64,000 nucleotides of DNA from Verticillium longisporum (taxonomy: Eukaryota > Ascomycota > Sordariomycetes > Glomerellales > Plectosphaerellaceae). The translations under genes and the position numbers were made by a program. The stretch spans positions 2,046,001-2,110,000 of the forward strand of contig JAETXT010000013.1 of assembly GCA_019188255.1 (NCBI GenBank), read 5' to 3'. The notes below the pieces were generated by a model. That model was not told where the DNA came from. It ran no database searches and was given only the letters and a program-made list of their open reading frames with translations. Below are positions 12,408 through 23,270 of this stretch, piece after piece; the first letter of the stretch is position 1, and every line of letters begins with the position of its first letter.

Positions 12408-13909
12408 ATGAATTCACCACCAAGCTCGAACGCCAGCACACGACAGAGTCAATCGCCGACGATGAGAAGTCGACCTTCCGCCTCTCATTCCATACCCATC
12501 AGATCCAGCATGTCCCATGCAGAGTTTCCAGTGAAGCGCCGCAGGGTCGATCCGCCGTCGCCGGCCGAGTCCACATCGCCAGAAAAACAATCGTCCCCGT
12601 CAATTGCCGTTGCCGACCCCGCCATGATGGACGACCGTGGTGACACCGCCAGCCTGACCGACAGTGCCAGAGCACATTCTTACGAAAACGGACTGCGCTA
12701 TCACGGGTATCGACCAGGAATCTACGCGTTTCCCAACAATGAGACGGAGCAGGAACGTGATCAGCTGGCACATCAGCTCAGTTATGAGATGTGTGGTGAA
12801 AGTCATGTCATCGCTCCCATTGAGCAATGGCTGGAAAGGGGGGCTGAGGTGCTCGATCTCGGTATGTTAAATCCCCTCTCCTTTTGACTATTCGCCACCC
12901 AACCAACGCCCCGGCACTTTGGCCTTGCCACCAATGCGGCATCGCTAACATTTCACCAGGAACCGGCATCGGCATTTGGTGCGAAGAACGTGAGTGGTAT
13001 CCTGTCGTCTTCCCGTCTCCCCCCCCTGCCAACTGCAGGTACCCCCCACAGGAGTTGATATCCTGAATCCAATCGCTACTTCGCCAACGTCGCACGACGT
13101 GCCCTCTTCCTCCTTCACCGTTGATCTTTGCTGATACGATTCTTTCTTTTTTCCCGCATGATGCAGTGGCCGACAAATATCCACGCTCCTCTTTTGAGGG
13201 GATTGACCTGTCGCCGATCCAGTCGAGTGAGGTGCCACCCAATGTGCGCTTCTACGTCGATGACATGGAACACGAGCAGGGCTGGGACTTTGACGGGCGC
13301 ACTTTTGACTACATCCACCTCCGGCACACGCTGCACTCGGTCCACAACCGACCGGAGCTTCTGAAGAGGGTTCTTGAGTGCGTGTCACGTCCTGTCCAGG
13401 CTAAGAGCGCTTTGCTAACGACCGCTAGCCACCTTAAACCGGGCGGCTATTTTGAAGTCCAAGAGTTCGAATGCAACCTTCGCTGCGACGACAACACGTG
13501 CCCCGAAGGCAACGATTATGCCCTTCGCGAGTGGTTCGACCACCTCGCCAGCGGCCTATCCGCGCGAGGCGTCGACCTCTACAGCATCACCTCCGTTGCC
13601 GACGAGATGCGAGACATCGGCTTCACCGGCGTGACGGAGCACTCGCGGAAGTGTCCCGTCGGGTCATGGCCTGCTGACGAGAGTCTGCGCTTCTGCGGCA
13701 GTCTGCTGCGAGAGAGCTTGCTCGCCGGCTTGGGTGGGTTGAGCGCCCGGCCCTTTGCGGCGCTGACGTGGGAGAGGCCGCGGCTCGAGGTCTTCTTGCT
13801 ACGGGTGAGGGAGTCGATCAAGACGACGGGATATCATGCGTACTTGCCTCTTCGGACAGTCTGTGGACGGAAGCCCTTGTCGGACGTGGTCATCCGATCC
13901 GCAGTGTAG
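12408..13909 (+). CDS. LaeA-like class I SAM-dependent methyltransferase
   Basis: Four exons, 12408..12861, 12960..12989, 13167..13377 and 13429..13909, give a 391-residue protein. The first ~100 residues are Ser/Pro-rich and disordered-looking. Exon junction 1/2 builds motif I (LDLGTGIGIW, SAM-binding glycine loop), followed by DLSPIQ...PPNVRFYVDD (motif II/post-I), FDYIHLRH and HLKPGGYFEVQEF (motif III). The third intron is only 51 nt and has no stop, but it bears a GTGCGT donor, a GCTAAC branch and a CTAG acceptor, and its removal restores the D-H-L-K-P-G-G-Y sequence. The 177-nt second intron is longer than usual and less certain. The family includes LaeA/Llm regulators of secondary metabolism and development, and also small-molecule methyltransferases; no biosynthetic cluster is visible beside it, so the substrate is unknown. 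Confidence 0.88.
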
Positions 13910-14573
13910 GGGCTCGTCAGATCAGGTGGATGGGCTTTGTTTTTTCTGTTCGTGGAAACATACATGCATGGATACGGAACACGGGGGGCGTCGGGGTGTG
14001 TTATCAGTACGCTTGTTGTCTTGTTGCTGCGTTAAAAGTACGAGGGCGTGCATGGCATTCTTTGGGTCTTGGGGGCTTTGGGTTACACGGCTCATGATAA
14101 ACTATACGAAGGTCTTCAGGCGGCGTCCTGAGGGGAAGCGCTTGGGGGACTATACGACGATACGCATACATGTTGAGTTTTCAGATCTTCTGAACTGTGA
14201 TGCTGACTAACAAGGAGTGGTTGGAAGCGGCGTGGAGAGCACAGTCCAGGCGGTCGAGGGAGCACGAGGCCGCAGTGGCGAAGGCTCAAGGCCCCGTGGT
14301 CGAACGTGTTGTGTGGCTGTTGATTTCGGGCAGAACGTCTTCTGGTCTTCTGCATTGAACAAGACGGCAGTGGACAGACAAACAAATGATGCGCCGAGCA
14401 AGTTCTCGCCTACCTGCAAGAGTCTCAGACCCGTACCCTTGTAGTGCACAGCTTGATTCCAGACGCCTTCTTACTTAGACTTGCCGGGTCGCACTACAAC
14501 TAGGCTGGCATTGCTATCAAATATGTGTGTCCTGGTCCCTCTCAGTAACAAATTACCTTCGTCGAAGATCATC
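13910..14573. other. Intergenic between convergent genes
   Basis: Region between the methyltransferase stop and the stop of the ankyrin gene on the opposite strand; expected to hold two 3' UTRs. Short frames on both strands show nothing recognisable. Confidence 0.5.
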
Positions 14574-16931
14574 TTAACCACGCGCAACTCGGATGAGTTC
14601 AGCCCAACATTGATCCTCTCCTGAAATCTCACCATTATAGTACTCGTTTCTATGCTGCAGGAAGTACTCCTCAGCAGTGAGCCCCTTCTGGTCCACCAGC
14701 TCAACTTCAACACAGCCATGAGGAGTCAATGACATTGCAGCAGTGATGGCGCGCATAATAGCAGCAGAGCCATACTTCGCCACGTTATGCAGGATGTTCC
14801 TCCCGCCCTTGTCAATGGCCGATACGTCCGCGCCTCGACTCAGAAGCAGCTCAACACTTGCCGAGCGGTTGTAGGCCACAGCAGCAAGCAGCGGCGTGTG
14901 CCCGCTCATGGGCCCCACGACCTCGATGTCCGCTCCCCTATCCAGCAACACGGTCATGTTTTCTGTGCGGCCGTGGTATGTCGCGAGGTAAAGCGGCGTC
15001 CTCTCATATCGGGCATCCTTAGCGTCGAGAACGGCACCCGAGTCCAGGAGGAGGTTGATCATGTCAGCGCTCTGCGCAACCTTGGCTATCTCGTGCAGGG
15101 CCGTTCGGCCGAAAACGTCCCTGGCTTCGAGATTGGCGGCGCCGTTGATGAGGACCTCTGCGACGTCTTTCGACTGCGAAATCATGGCCCAGTGCAACGC
15201 CGTTTTCGAATGCTTGTCTGTAAGGGATGTGTCGGCGCCGTAGTCTACGAGGAGCTGGGCGATGAGAGGCTTTCGGAGCGCGGTCGCCCAGATGAGGGGT
15301 GTGCGGCCGAGTGTATCCTGGACGTTGATCGAGGCAAAATTGAGATCGAGGTGACTCGCAAAGTCGGCTTCCGGAAGGCGAAGAATGGCCAGTGTCAAGG
15401 GCGGGAAGTCCATCGTCTCGGCAAGGTCATCGTCTTGGAACACTTGGCGGAGCTGATCTTGCTTTTCGATGCGCTCCTTGGAAGCGGTCGGCGGGAGGAC
15501 CTTCTCGCATGCCATCATGGAGGCGGTACTGAGACGGTCAGTAAGTTGAGGGTTATCTTATGGGTGGTGGTTCTAGCTTACAACCCTGTGTCATCCTGGA
15601 AGAATCGGCTGACACCTTGGGTGAGCAGGTATTTGCAAATGTCAGGCCTTTCAAACTCAACAGCAAACTGATCATGGGTCTTTAGCAGTTGAACGCGGAC
15701 GAGCCATTTGGATTGGGGTGAGCTTACATGTAGGAGAGACTTTCCATCTCGATTCATATCACACGCCGAAACCTGCTTCTTGGATAGAATGTCGCTGACT
15801 TGAGGTACGGTCCCGTAGTTGATGAACCTCCAAATGGGGTCGCCGTCACCCAGAACCTTGGGAATGTGAAGGGTCCACGACGCACTGTATCCCAAGAGAT
15901 CATTTTTGGACATCTCAAAGAAAACAGCCTTGGCAACCATCCAGCTGGGGAAGTGGTATGTGTATGCTGTCCCCACACTCTTGCTCCGCTTACAAGGCAT
16001 GTAGTTACAATCTGGCCTACCGGAGATCGGAGAGCCGGCGTAGCTTAGAATCAGAGAGCCTAGATCACCTCTCACCGAGGTTGGCGACCGCATTGCCGAT
16101 CGATCGTGGTAATTGCAAGGGCACGTCGTCTGACACTTGGTCACAGATTGACAGCCAGTTATGCCAACCAGCGTCGACGCGGAACTGGAAAAACTGCTCT
16201 GTCTATTGAGATGAGGAGTCTTCTCCAGCGACGGGTCGGCGTCGGCCTCGTTCTGAATCTGCGGCTTCTGGAGGTTGACTAACTCGGCTTTGAATTCATC
16301 AAAGCGTGCAGCAAAGCTTGTCTTGAGGTCTTCTAGCGACGTCTGGATGGTCATGTGTGCCTCGGGGATGGCGCTCCTACAGTTGGTCAGCTACACTGGC
16401 GTTGCAAGATTATCCATGAGCACGTACGTTTGATGGCATGTAATGCACGAGATGGCTGTCTGAAGGTTCTGTCTCGTCTGGCGAAGATGCTTCAGGAGCA
16501 TGACAACGTTCTTCCTCTCCTTGACCCACAGCCTCCTTGAGATCTTGGGTTTGTCGCCATTTTGCTTGCCAACCGGCCCAGGAGGAAGGATCCGCTGGTG
16601 TATATCCTGGATCTGCTCAAGCAAGTCACGAGCTCGCTCAAGCAGTGCCAGCAAACCAACACTCGTCTCGATGCTGGTGGTCTTGAATGTCTTCAACTCA
16701 ATCGTGTTCTCGATCACGGTGAAAAGCAGGCGAACGTCGGTGATCTGCAAAGCAAGCACTGTTAAGTGGTATCCATTGTGGGCGAAGCGAGGGGCTCACC
16801 TCATTTCCCAGCGCAATCACGTCGAGAGGCGCATTTCTGAACTCCTGGACCTTCTGCACAGCTGCCGCCGTAGCGCCCGCAACCCCAAGCACAGTAATAA
16901 TGCTCGCCGTCAACGACAGTGGATCGGCCAT
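14574..16931 (-). CDS. STAND-type N-terminal domain / ankyrin repeat protein
   Basis: Five exons, 16931..16800, 16744..16428, 16376..15728, 15667..15582 and 15528..14574, encode 712 residues. All junctions preserve frame, and the introns are 53-60 nt. I chose the start MADPLSLTASIITVLGVAG, the usual beginning of the fungal N-terminal domain of STAND proteins (Helo-like/SesA-like); an in-frame ATG at 17027 would add 32 residues. A helical, Leu-rich segment follows (to ~residue 150), then a Ser/Cys-rich linker, one isolated ankyrin unit (DGKSLLHFAVEFERPDICKYLL, visible only after removal of a stop-free 60-nt intron), and about six ankyrin repeats at ~465-660. There is no NACHT or NB-ARC ATPase between the domains, so it is not a complete NLR. 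Such proteins are linked to allorecognition and programmed cell death in fungi. The neighbouring HET gene supports, but does not prove, that context. Confidence 0.83.
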
Positions 16932-17558
16932 GAGGAGCTTCTCGTCGTACACGCTGACATTACGGCCCCATTTCTTGTAGTCGCTTTCCGAGGGCCTGCG
17001 GCCGAAGAAGGAGGGCGCCCAGCCCATTTTGAGAACGCGATTCGTGGGGGTGCGCGGAAGCAGCTGTCTGTTTCGAGCAGGTGGGTGTTACAAAGATATC
17101 GTGCTCGCCTCAGTTTTCGCCCGGGGTGTCAGTCAGGCAACGAGTGCGGCGGCAGATATAGTCTCACGCGGGGCTTGCAGAATGATAACTGCGGGTGGCG
17201 TGGCAAAAATGAGGTGAGTGGCGTGAAGGCGACGAATCCGCCTCGAGAGCTGCCTGCAGGTTCTGAAGGTGGTCTGAAGCAGGCTGGGGCTGAAGAGGAA
17301 GAGAGAAGAGAGATGGACTGCGAGCCGGGTTGCTTCACTGGAGTCGCAGGCTGTCGTGAAGGCTTTCTTCTGCAGACAGGTGGCACAGAGCCTATCACAG
17401 CATGCTCTGCCTAGGTGCTCTGCAGACAGGACACTGGGGCTGTGCCTTTGGTGGCGGGCGGTACACAAGTGGAAGATGTCGAGGAGCCTTTTGCGAGATG
17501 ATCATTTTCCATCGAGAGCGCCGACACAGAGTCTTTCTGTCGCTATTGCCATCTAGCG
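16932..17558. other. Upstream region of the ankyrin gene
   Basis: Contains the promoter and 5' UTR of the ankyrin gene (an alternative in-frame start lies at 17027) and the 3' flank of the HET gene. No separate gene was recognised. Confidence 0.45.
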
Positions 17559-19306
17559 CTATGCAATTGAGATCGCCCGAGGCTGATACCAGTTGGCCTC
17601 AAAAGTCTCCCCTTGCATGAGCCCGTGAACATAGGTGGGGCCAACGAAACGGAAAATCTCCCTCTCCTGACGAACAACAAAGAGATGACGGCCACCGTGA
17701 AATAGGCAGATATGGTCTCCTGTTCGACTTGTCACGGGTACAGCTCCTAGGTGTCCCCCCTCAATCGTTGCGAGGACCCGAGTGCGGGATTTGCGGCGAG
17801 TAGCATCAATAAATTGCCTGGCCATGTCTTTCTCTTTCGTTGAAGACGAAGTCTCGTTGCTGTTCATGTGAGCGTCGAAAAAAGCTCGATACCCTTCCGT
17901 CGCCGGTTGCTCTCCAGCCGTGAGATCGCCAATAAGTGTCCTCCACAGGGCATCGGTCAAGTCCGGTTCTCCAGGATAAGGACCCAGCGCCTTAATAAAT
18001 CCCATTTGCTCTTGAAGCCACTGATTTCTTTCCGCGCTCGAACCGGTCTTGAAGTAGTGCGGGCCAATGGGGCTTGAGAGTTTTGTTATTTGGCCGATCA
18101 AACAGCCGGATACTTCGATCGTTCTACCATGTACTTGAATGTGCGCCTTGGTAGAGCCGGCTGCCTTGTAATACCAGTCGCGGTTGACGTATTCTGTGCC
18201 AAAGACCCAGCTTGACCAGTCAGGGACCCATGAGGGAAGATCGAGCCTCTTCACACCGAGGTTGTTCGAGAGGAAGTTGACGTCTTGATAGAGCGACAGA
18301 ATACTGCCAGCAACCCTTGTGTATAGTTCTTCAGTCGCTTGAGTGTAATCCACCGTCACGCCGCGTGTCTCACGGTCGACTGCAAGCCCAAGAACGGAGA
18401 AAACTTTGTCTTTGGGATCCGTTGCCTGGAATGCATGGAATTGCGGCAACAAGTTCGACAGACGAAATTGGGCCCTCTTGTCGAGGATGGCTCAGCGGAC
18501 GCCGCCAAGAGCGAAGACACACTCTCCGATGGCCAGCGGATCTTGCCCGGACGCGGGCAGGATGTGTGCTGGGAGGCGTCTGGCGAAAACAAGTCTCACG
18601 ACTTTCGAGAAGAGCTCCCAGTCACGCAGCTCTGTAGTACCACACATGACTGTCAGGTTCCTGTTGAGAAGGAACTCTTGACCGCACCAGCATCGAGTCA
18701 CCTACGGGGTCGGCGGGGTTGGGAGGCCAGAACTTTGGAAACTGGAAGACATACCCAAGTTCTGGTCAAGACCTTCCTGAGAGCTTGCCACCGTGGGCTC
18801 GTGATAGCAGGAAGACCGAGGTTGGGTAGCTCCTCGAGAATATGGATACGCGGGTCGGAGTGTCGTAATCGTGAGACGCCGTAGGCAACGAGGTTTGCTG
18901 CAAACTCGATAGCGGAAGCACTGTCGTCTGCCTCTGGCCCTATGTAGGTGAGAACACGGCCTGCATTCCTGTAGATTTCACCCATAAGGGTCACTTGTTG
19001 GGTCCGTTCAACAAGATCATCCTGGTTGATGCAAATGCCGTCTGCCCAGATGGTTCGCACACCTGCTTTTCGTCGAAGGTCACGCAACGCCTGGTGCAGC
19101 GATGTGGTTATCGGGATCAATCCATGCTCAAGGCCAAAATTACAGACAAGATCAGGTGCGCCCCATTCGTAGGACAACGCTTCGTAGGAAGCCTCGCCTA
19201 GAAGCACGGTTTCAATGGTGCCACAAAGCACATCTTCGCGGGACCCTGGCGCCAAGTGAACGATCCTGATCTGGCGCGGTTGGCTGAGCGGGATTTCACT
19301 CGTCAT
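17559..19306 (-). CDS. HET-domain heterokaryon incompatibility protein
   Basis: Exon 1 is 19306..18755 and exon 2 starts at 18701 (53-nt intron, GTATGT...CCGTAG). In the continuing frame, a TGA at 18494..18492 interrupts the protein. A 48-nt intron 18475..18522 (donor GTGTGT, branch-like CGCTGAG, acceptor AAGAG) would remove it and keep frame, giving 548 residues; the alternative is a genuine nonsense mutation. The HET domain (Pfam HET) occupies ~residues 37-185, with YEALSYEWG, IWADGICINQ and EIYRNAGRVLTYIG. The second half has the usual ATDPKDKVFSVLGLA and PSWVPDWS motifs. HET proteins trigger growth arrest or cell death when incompatible strains fuse. The domain is certain; the intron that saves the frame is tentative because its acceptor is poor. 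Confidence 0.82.
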
Positions 19307-20791
19307 GGTTTTCGGAGCAAATACTGCAGCGCGCTGGGAAGAGAGGGCGTTCCATGTCCGTCAAATGAGGGGGTAAGAAATCGCATTCGAATGTAGCGCA
19401 TTTCTAGCCAATGGTTGTGCCGCACGTTGCGCTGGTGAACTCGATCCATCGCTCAGCTTCCCCGGCGGTGATATTCCGAGTCCGCTCTTACATGAGACCG
19501 ACTTCTCAATCATCATTTGAGTTCTTTTCACTGAGCAGACGGGTTACATCAAAGGCCAAAATTAGCTCATCGCAGGCGCGAGTGACGTACTTTCTGAGAA
19601 CTGTAAATATCAGCATATTCCTTGGAGCTCAGTGCATCTTAAAGCGTTCTTACTCGTTTGCACATCGCAAAACCAGGAAGCGAACCTATCAGATGTCGTA
19701 TGAATCGTCTTGCGCAATACTATATCCTTTTATTGACCACGTCGTTCCCCTGCTCAGTTCAGCAGCCGCTGCCAGGACCCAATTAGCTTGCAACAAGTCT
19801 TGCAGACTTGTGATCTTCACACAGTATATGAGACGGAGAGCATATAGGCGCCGCACCCTTTTTTATCCGTCCATTTGGTCGTCAGAAATGATGGCAGTAA
19901 GCACGGAGGAATATTGCGCGAGCTGAACTCAAACCTACCTACCTATGGACGGCGCCGCGCCGATCCTTCGGCCATAAACGGCAGCCGCCCGCTCCGCCCC
20001 GCACGGGAGTGCAGTGCAGCGGGCAGCGCAGCCAACCAATTACGGCCGGGACTGTGATGCTGAAGACCCTAACTTGTCTTTCAAAGGAAGGAGCTGGAGA
20101 AGCTTGAGTTTATTGTTGCAGATCCTACACGCTCTCAACACTGTGTCTCAGCAGTCAGAGTTTCATCCCGAGCGTGGATTCCCATCCCTTTGGTGCCGAA
20201 ATTAGGCCTCAGTACCTCATATGATCGACCGCCAAGTGGCAGAAAGTAGATGTCGCCAATTGAATTGAAGGATAGAACGAACAGTACATCTACATGCCTG
20301 TACGTTACTTATTTTTGACAGACCTACCCGCTCCAACTATGTACTGAAAGAGTACCTGTCAAGATCCACATTAGAGCTATTCAGGCAGGCGGTGATCAGT
20401 CTATGTACTGAGGCCTAATTTCGGCACTAAAGGGATGGGTCCATTCGCATGAAAGAGGGGTCCTGTGGCTGCAGGTAAGCCAGACAGAACGTTGATCATC
20501 TCAGCTGATCGTCTCGAGCTTGATGATCTTAACCAAGGCGTTCGTAACCTACGCGACAGTTACGAGATCAGAAAAGGCAAGTAGCTGTTCTCGTTCTCAT
20601 TATTGGCCAAGGGGGCACATGATCATCACTCCCGGGTGCTACGTTGTTGCAAAGAACGGGTTGTTCGTGGTGTAAGCCTCGGTGCTGTGATGCCGCGAGA
20701 CCGTCTTTGTGTAACAACAACTGAAGGAAACCATGACAAGATTGTAGCATCACCGGCTGAGATCAGGTGAGGTATGCGAGCAGCTCAAAAG
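19307..20791. other. Intergenic with one MITE-like repeat
   Basis: No credible coding frame; a plus-strand frame at 19411-19926 has no recognisable feature. A GC-rich stretch at 19950-20045 precedes the inverted-repeat element at 20181-20439. The right end carries the promoter of the small secreted protein. Confidence 0.45.
20181..20439. mobile_element. MITE-like element with 35-bp terminal inverted repeats
   Basis: 20181..20215 and 20405..20439 are inverted copies of each other with a single mismatch over 35 bp, and weaker similarity continues ~9 bp outward. The 259-bp interval has no coding capacity. This is the architecture of a miniature inverted-repeat element; a target duplication could not be fixed, so the exact ends are uncertain. 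Confidence 0.55.
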
Positions 20792-20798
20792 TATAAAA
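20792..20798 (+). promoter_or_regulatory. TATA box of the small secreted protein gene
   Basis: TATAAAA lies 121 nt upstream of the ATG at 20919. The interval between is C/A-rich, as is typical of fungal 5' UTRs, which fits a strongly expressed small gene. Confidence 0.55.
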
Positions 20799-20918
20799 GC
20801 CGTTGGCCTCTGGCTTAATCACGACATACTGCTCCCAGTCACAACATCATTCACACTCAAGAAACCATCAGCTACACTTGCCTCTAGTCGTATTATCATC
20901 TTCCACCCAACCGTCAAC

Positions 20919-21152
20919 ATGAAGACATCGTTTGCCATCATCCTCACCACTCTCACCGCCGTCCTGGCCGCTCCTCAACTCGCCGCCGACGCACCCATTG
21001 AGGCTCGCCAGGACAACTGCTTCCACCCAAGCTCGTGCTCGGCCTTTTGGTCGGGCAAATGCCAGGACTACTGCGACACGCGAGGCTTCTCGCACATGAC
21101 CGGCGATGGGTGCGGTGGCCTCAGGAAGAAGTGCTGCTGCATCAGGCCCTAA
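20919..21152 (+). CDS. Small secreted cysteine-rich peptide, CS-alpha-beta/defensin-like pattern
   Basis: A 77-residue open frame without introns. Residues 1-~18 form a typical signal peptide ending in a LAA-type cleavage region. A short propeptide ends at EAR, a Kex2-like site, and would leave a mature peptide of ~46 residues beginning QDN. The mature part has eight cysteines with spacing C-X5-C-X7-C-X3-C-X12-C-X6-CCC. The C-X3-C, G-X-C and final C-X-C elements are those of the cysteine-stabilised alpha-beta fold of defensins. Family knowledge suggests an extracellular antimicrobial or effector role, but this is inference; other knottin-like folds remain possible. The strong TATA and compact gene structure support a real gene. 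Confidence 0.78.
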   Translation: MKTSFAIILTTLTAVLAAPQLAADAPIEARQDNCFHPSSCSAFWSGKCQDYCDTRGFSHMTGDGCGGLRKKCCCIRP

Positions 21153-21705
21153 GTCAAGGCATCGTACGAAAGTTGTGGAATGGTTCCAGAGGTCGGTCAG
21201 AACGCTAGCAAGCGCATGGAACATGGGTATGGGTTGTGAATCAGGACGAGGCTTGAATCATGAACCGGGGCCCAGGCCTTCTTGCGGTCAATCAAACGTG
21301 TCGGCCAACCAGGCAATTAAATAGAGTCAGCACCGCGCTCTCGGCTCTTCCGAATTTAAAGGGCCGCCGAGTCAGTCAAAGAGATATTCAGGTACCCTGC
21401 TTTCTACCATTGCAATTCAGGTGAATATTTGAGTGAATTGCATGAACCCCGCAGCCACCCCCTGGCTTGTCCTTTCCGCATCGAGACTTCAACGCCGTGT
21501 ACCTTGCCTTCGACAGTGAAGGCACGCAATTGGTGCCAAGCCTTCAATTGATGCACGTGTCGACAATGGTTGCTCTATAAGTGCCCTTGATATCACATGA
21601 GAAGCGGAGATCGGCCGCCCCTTCTTCCTTCGGCGCCTTTGACCATCACCGTCAAGTCTCTTCGTCGTTTCCATTCTCCCTGAAGCAGTCATTTCTTCGC
21701 CCAAG
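21153..21705. other. Intergenic; contains the promoter of the next gene
   Basis: No coding feature. A CTATAAGT TATA-like element at about 21575-21582 lies ~125 nt upstream of the following start codon, with a pyrimidine-rich stretch (21620-21690) in between. Confidence 0.5.
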
Positions 21706-22641
21706 ATGAAGTTCTCAGTCGTTGTCGCGCCTCTGGCGCTGCTCCTCAATGCAGTGATCACTTCCGCCCAGAGCACACAGGCCGTTCGCGCCGTCACTTT
21801 TAACATCCGCTACGACGCAGGCTCTCGGGAGTCGGGCGAAAAGCCCTGGTGGGATGCTTTCTGCTGGGCCTCTGCGTCGCGCTGCCGCCAGCCACACGTC
21901 ATCAACCAGCTGTCCCAGATCGCGGCTGGCGCCCCCTCCGGCGCAGTCACTGTCATCGGTCTGCAGGAGGTCCTCAACAACCAGCTGAACGACATCAAGA
22001 ACGGGCTTGGATCCGGCTGGTCGCACATTGGCGTCGGGCGCGATGACGGCCGCACCAACGGCGAATTTTCGCCCATACTGTACCAGCCTGCTGCTCTGCG
22101 CGTGCTCTTCTCGGAGACAAAGTGGCTTTCTCCGACCCCGAACGTCGTGTCGTTCGGATGGGGAGCCGGCTCCAGACGTGTCGTGACTCTCGCCGTCTTT
22201 GAGTCTGTCACCACAGGCAAGCGCTTCATCCACGCCAACACGCACCTCGATAATGTGAGCTCCCAGGCCCGCAGCGAGGGTGTCCGCGTGGTCCTCGGCA
22301 GGATCCAGGCCGCGCAGCTCGCTTGGGGCCCCATCGGTGTCTCGATCACGGGCGACTTCAACTCCCAGCCTGGCGGTGACGCCTATCAGACGCTCCTCAA
22401 CAGCGGGTACGCGCAAGATCTCTACAACTTGGCGACGCCGGCGCAGAGGATTGGACCGTACGGTAACACCTACACGACGTTTACTGCGGGCGCGCCCACG
22501 AGCCGCATTGACTTTATCTGGCTTGGACCGGTGGCGGACAGAAGATACTCTGTGCAGCGATACGAGATCCTGAGCAATGAGGCCAGCGGGATGCTCTTCA
22601 GCGACCACAGGGCTGTCGTGGGAGACGTCACGTTGCTTTGA
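21706..22641 (+). CDS. Secreted endonuclease/exonuclease/phosphatase-family protein
   Basis: A single exon of 311 codons. Residues 1-~21 are a signal peptide (hydrophobic core ending SAQS). The chain contains the ordered EEP-superfamily motifs: FNIRYD (metal-binding Asn), LQEV (metal-binding Glu), ANTHLDN (His/Asp), GDFNSQP (catalytic Asp/Asn), RIDFIW and SDHRAV (catalytic His). Length is as expected for a secreted fungal EEP protein. Members hydrolyse phosphodiester or phosphomonoester bonds in DNA, RNA, inositol phosphates or sphingomyelin; the substrate cannot be decided here. All catalytic residues are present, so the enzyme should be active. It follows the small secreted peptide gene on the same strand but with its own promoter. 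Confidence 0.9.
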   Translation: MKFSVVVAPLALLLNAVITSAQSTQAVRAVTFNIRYDAGSRESGEKPWWDAFCWASASRCRQPHVINQLSQIAAGAPSGAVTVIGLQEVLNNQLNDIKNGLGSGWSHIGVGRDDGRTNGEFSPILYQPAALRVLFSETKWLSPTPNVVSFGWGAGSRRVVTLAVFESVTTGKRFIHANTHLDNVSSQARSEGVRVVLGRIQAAQLAWGPIGVSITGDFNSQPGGDAYQTLLNSGYAQDLYNLATPAQRIGPYGNTYTTFTAGAPTSRIDFIWLGPVADRRYSVQRYEILSNEASGMLFSDHRAVVGDVTLL

Positions 22642-23013
22642 GATAGACGGCAAGCAATAAATGGAGGCATGGATGGTTTGCCTGCCCCCCACAGAATGGC
22701 TTTGGAAGCGCGGAGTGCTAGATATGAACTTCAAGCTTCATGAAGGACAAGAATCATAGCCACACTATTCAACAGCTGCGCCCCTTTCCCAATAATAAAC
22801 TAGTCTTTCAGTCCGGGTATCCGGCTTCGTCGCACTTTTTTTCGCAACCGAGCATGTGGTCCTGTACTAAGCCAGCAGCATCAGGCTCTAATAGAATAGT
22901 ACCTATGCATAGCTTTGAATCCGGTTTACCGTAGTGTTTAGAGCTTATACGAGCGTGTCTATCTAGTTCAGCGCTACTATTACTAGATGCTTCCTCTCTA
23001 TTATACTATATGG
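22642..23013. other. Intergenic, host DNA up to the hAT insertion
   Basis: Normal composition grading into AT-rich sequence after ~22970. No gene seen. It ends at the left target duplication of the hAT element. Confidence 0.5.
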
Positions 23014-23227
23014 ATTATACCTAGTAATGTACCCTGATTAAATATAATAAATTAAATTATTAAATAGCTAAATAAATAGACCGATTTCCTATAATTAAAT
23101 AATTAAATCTATAGTATTTTAATATTTAGATATTTAGTAAACGTTTAAATATATATTTAGGCCTAGAATATAGCTATTCCGAGCCCTAGGACCTATAAAA
23201 AGGCCTATCCGATTAATTAAAAAGTCG

Positions 23228-23262
23228 TACTATTAATAAGAGGGAGTCTCTTATTAATAGTA
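23228..23262. repeat. Perfect 15-bp inverted repeat inside the hAT element
   Basis: 23228-23242 and 23248-23262 are perfectly complementary with a 5-nt loop. The same hairpin persists in the second hAT copy (about 60302-60337) despite RIP, so it was part of the ancestral element and may be a subterminal transposase site or a structural motif. Confidence 0.6.
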
Positions 23263-23270
23263 TAATAATA

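Noticed and set aside
16932..17027. Upstream in-frame ATG of the ankyrin gene
   Set aside because: Possible, but the family normally begins MADPLS..., so the downstream start was preferred.
21715..22734. 339-codon minus-strand frame
   Set aside because: Shadow of the EEP-family gene, which has all its catalytic motifs on the plus strand.
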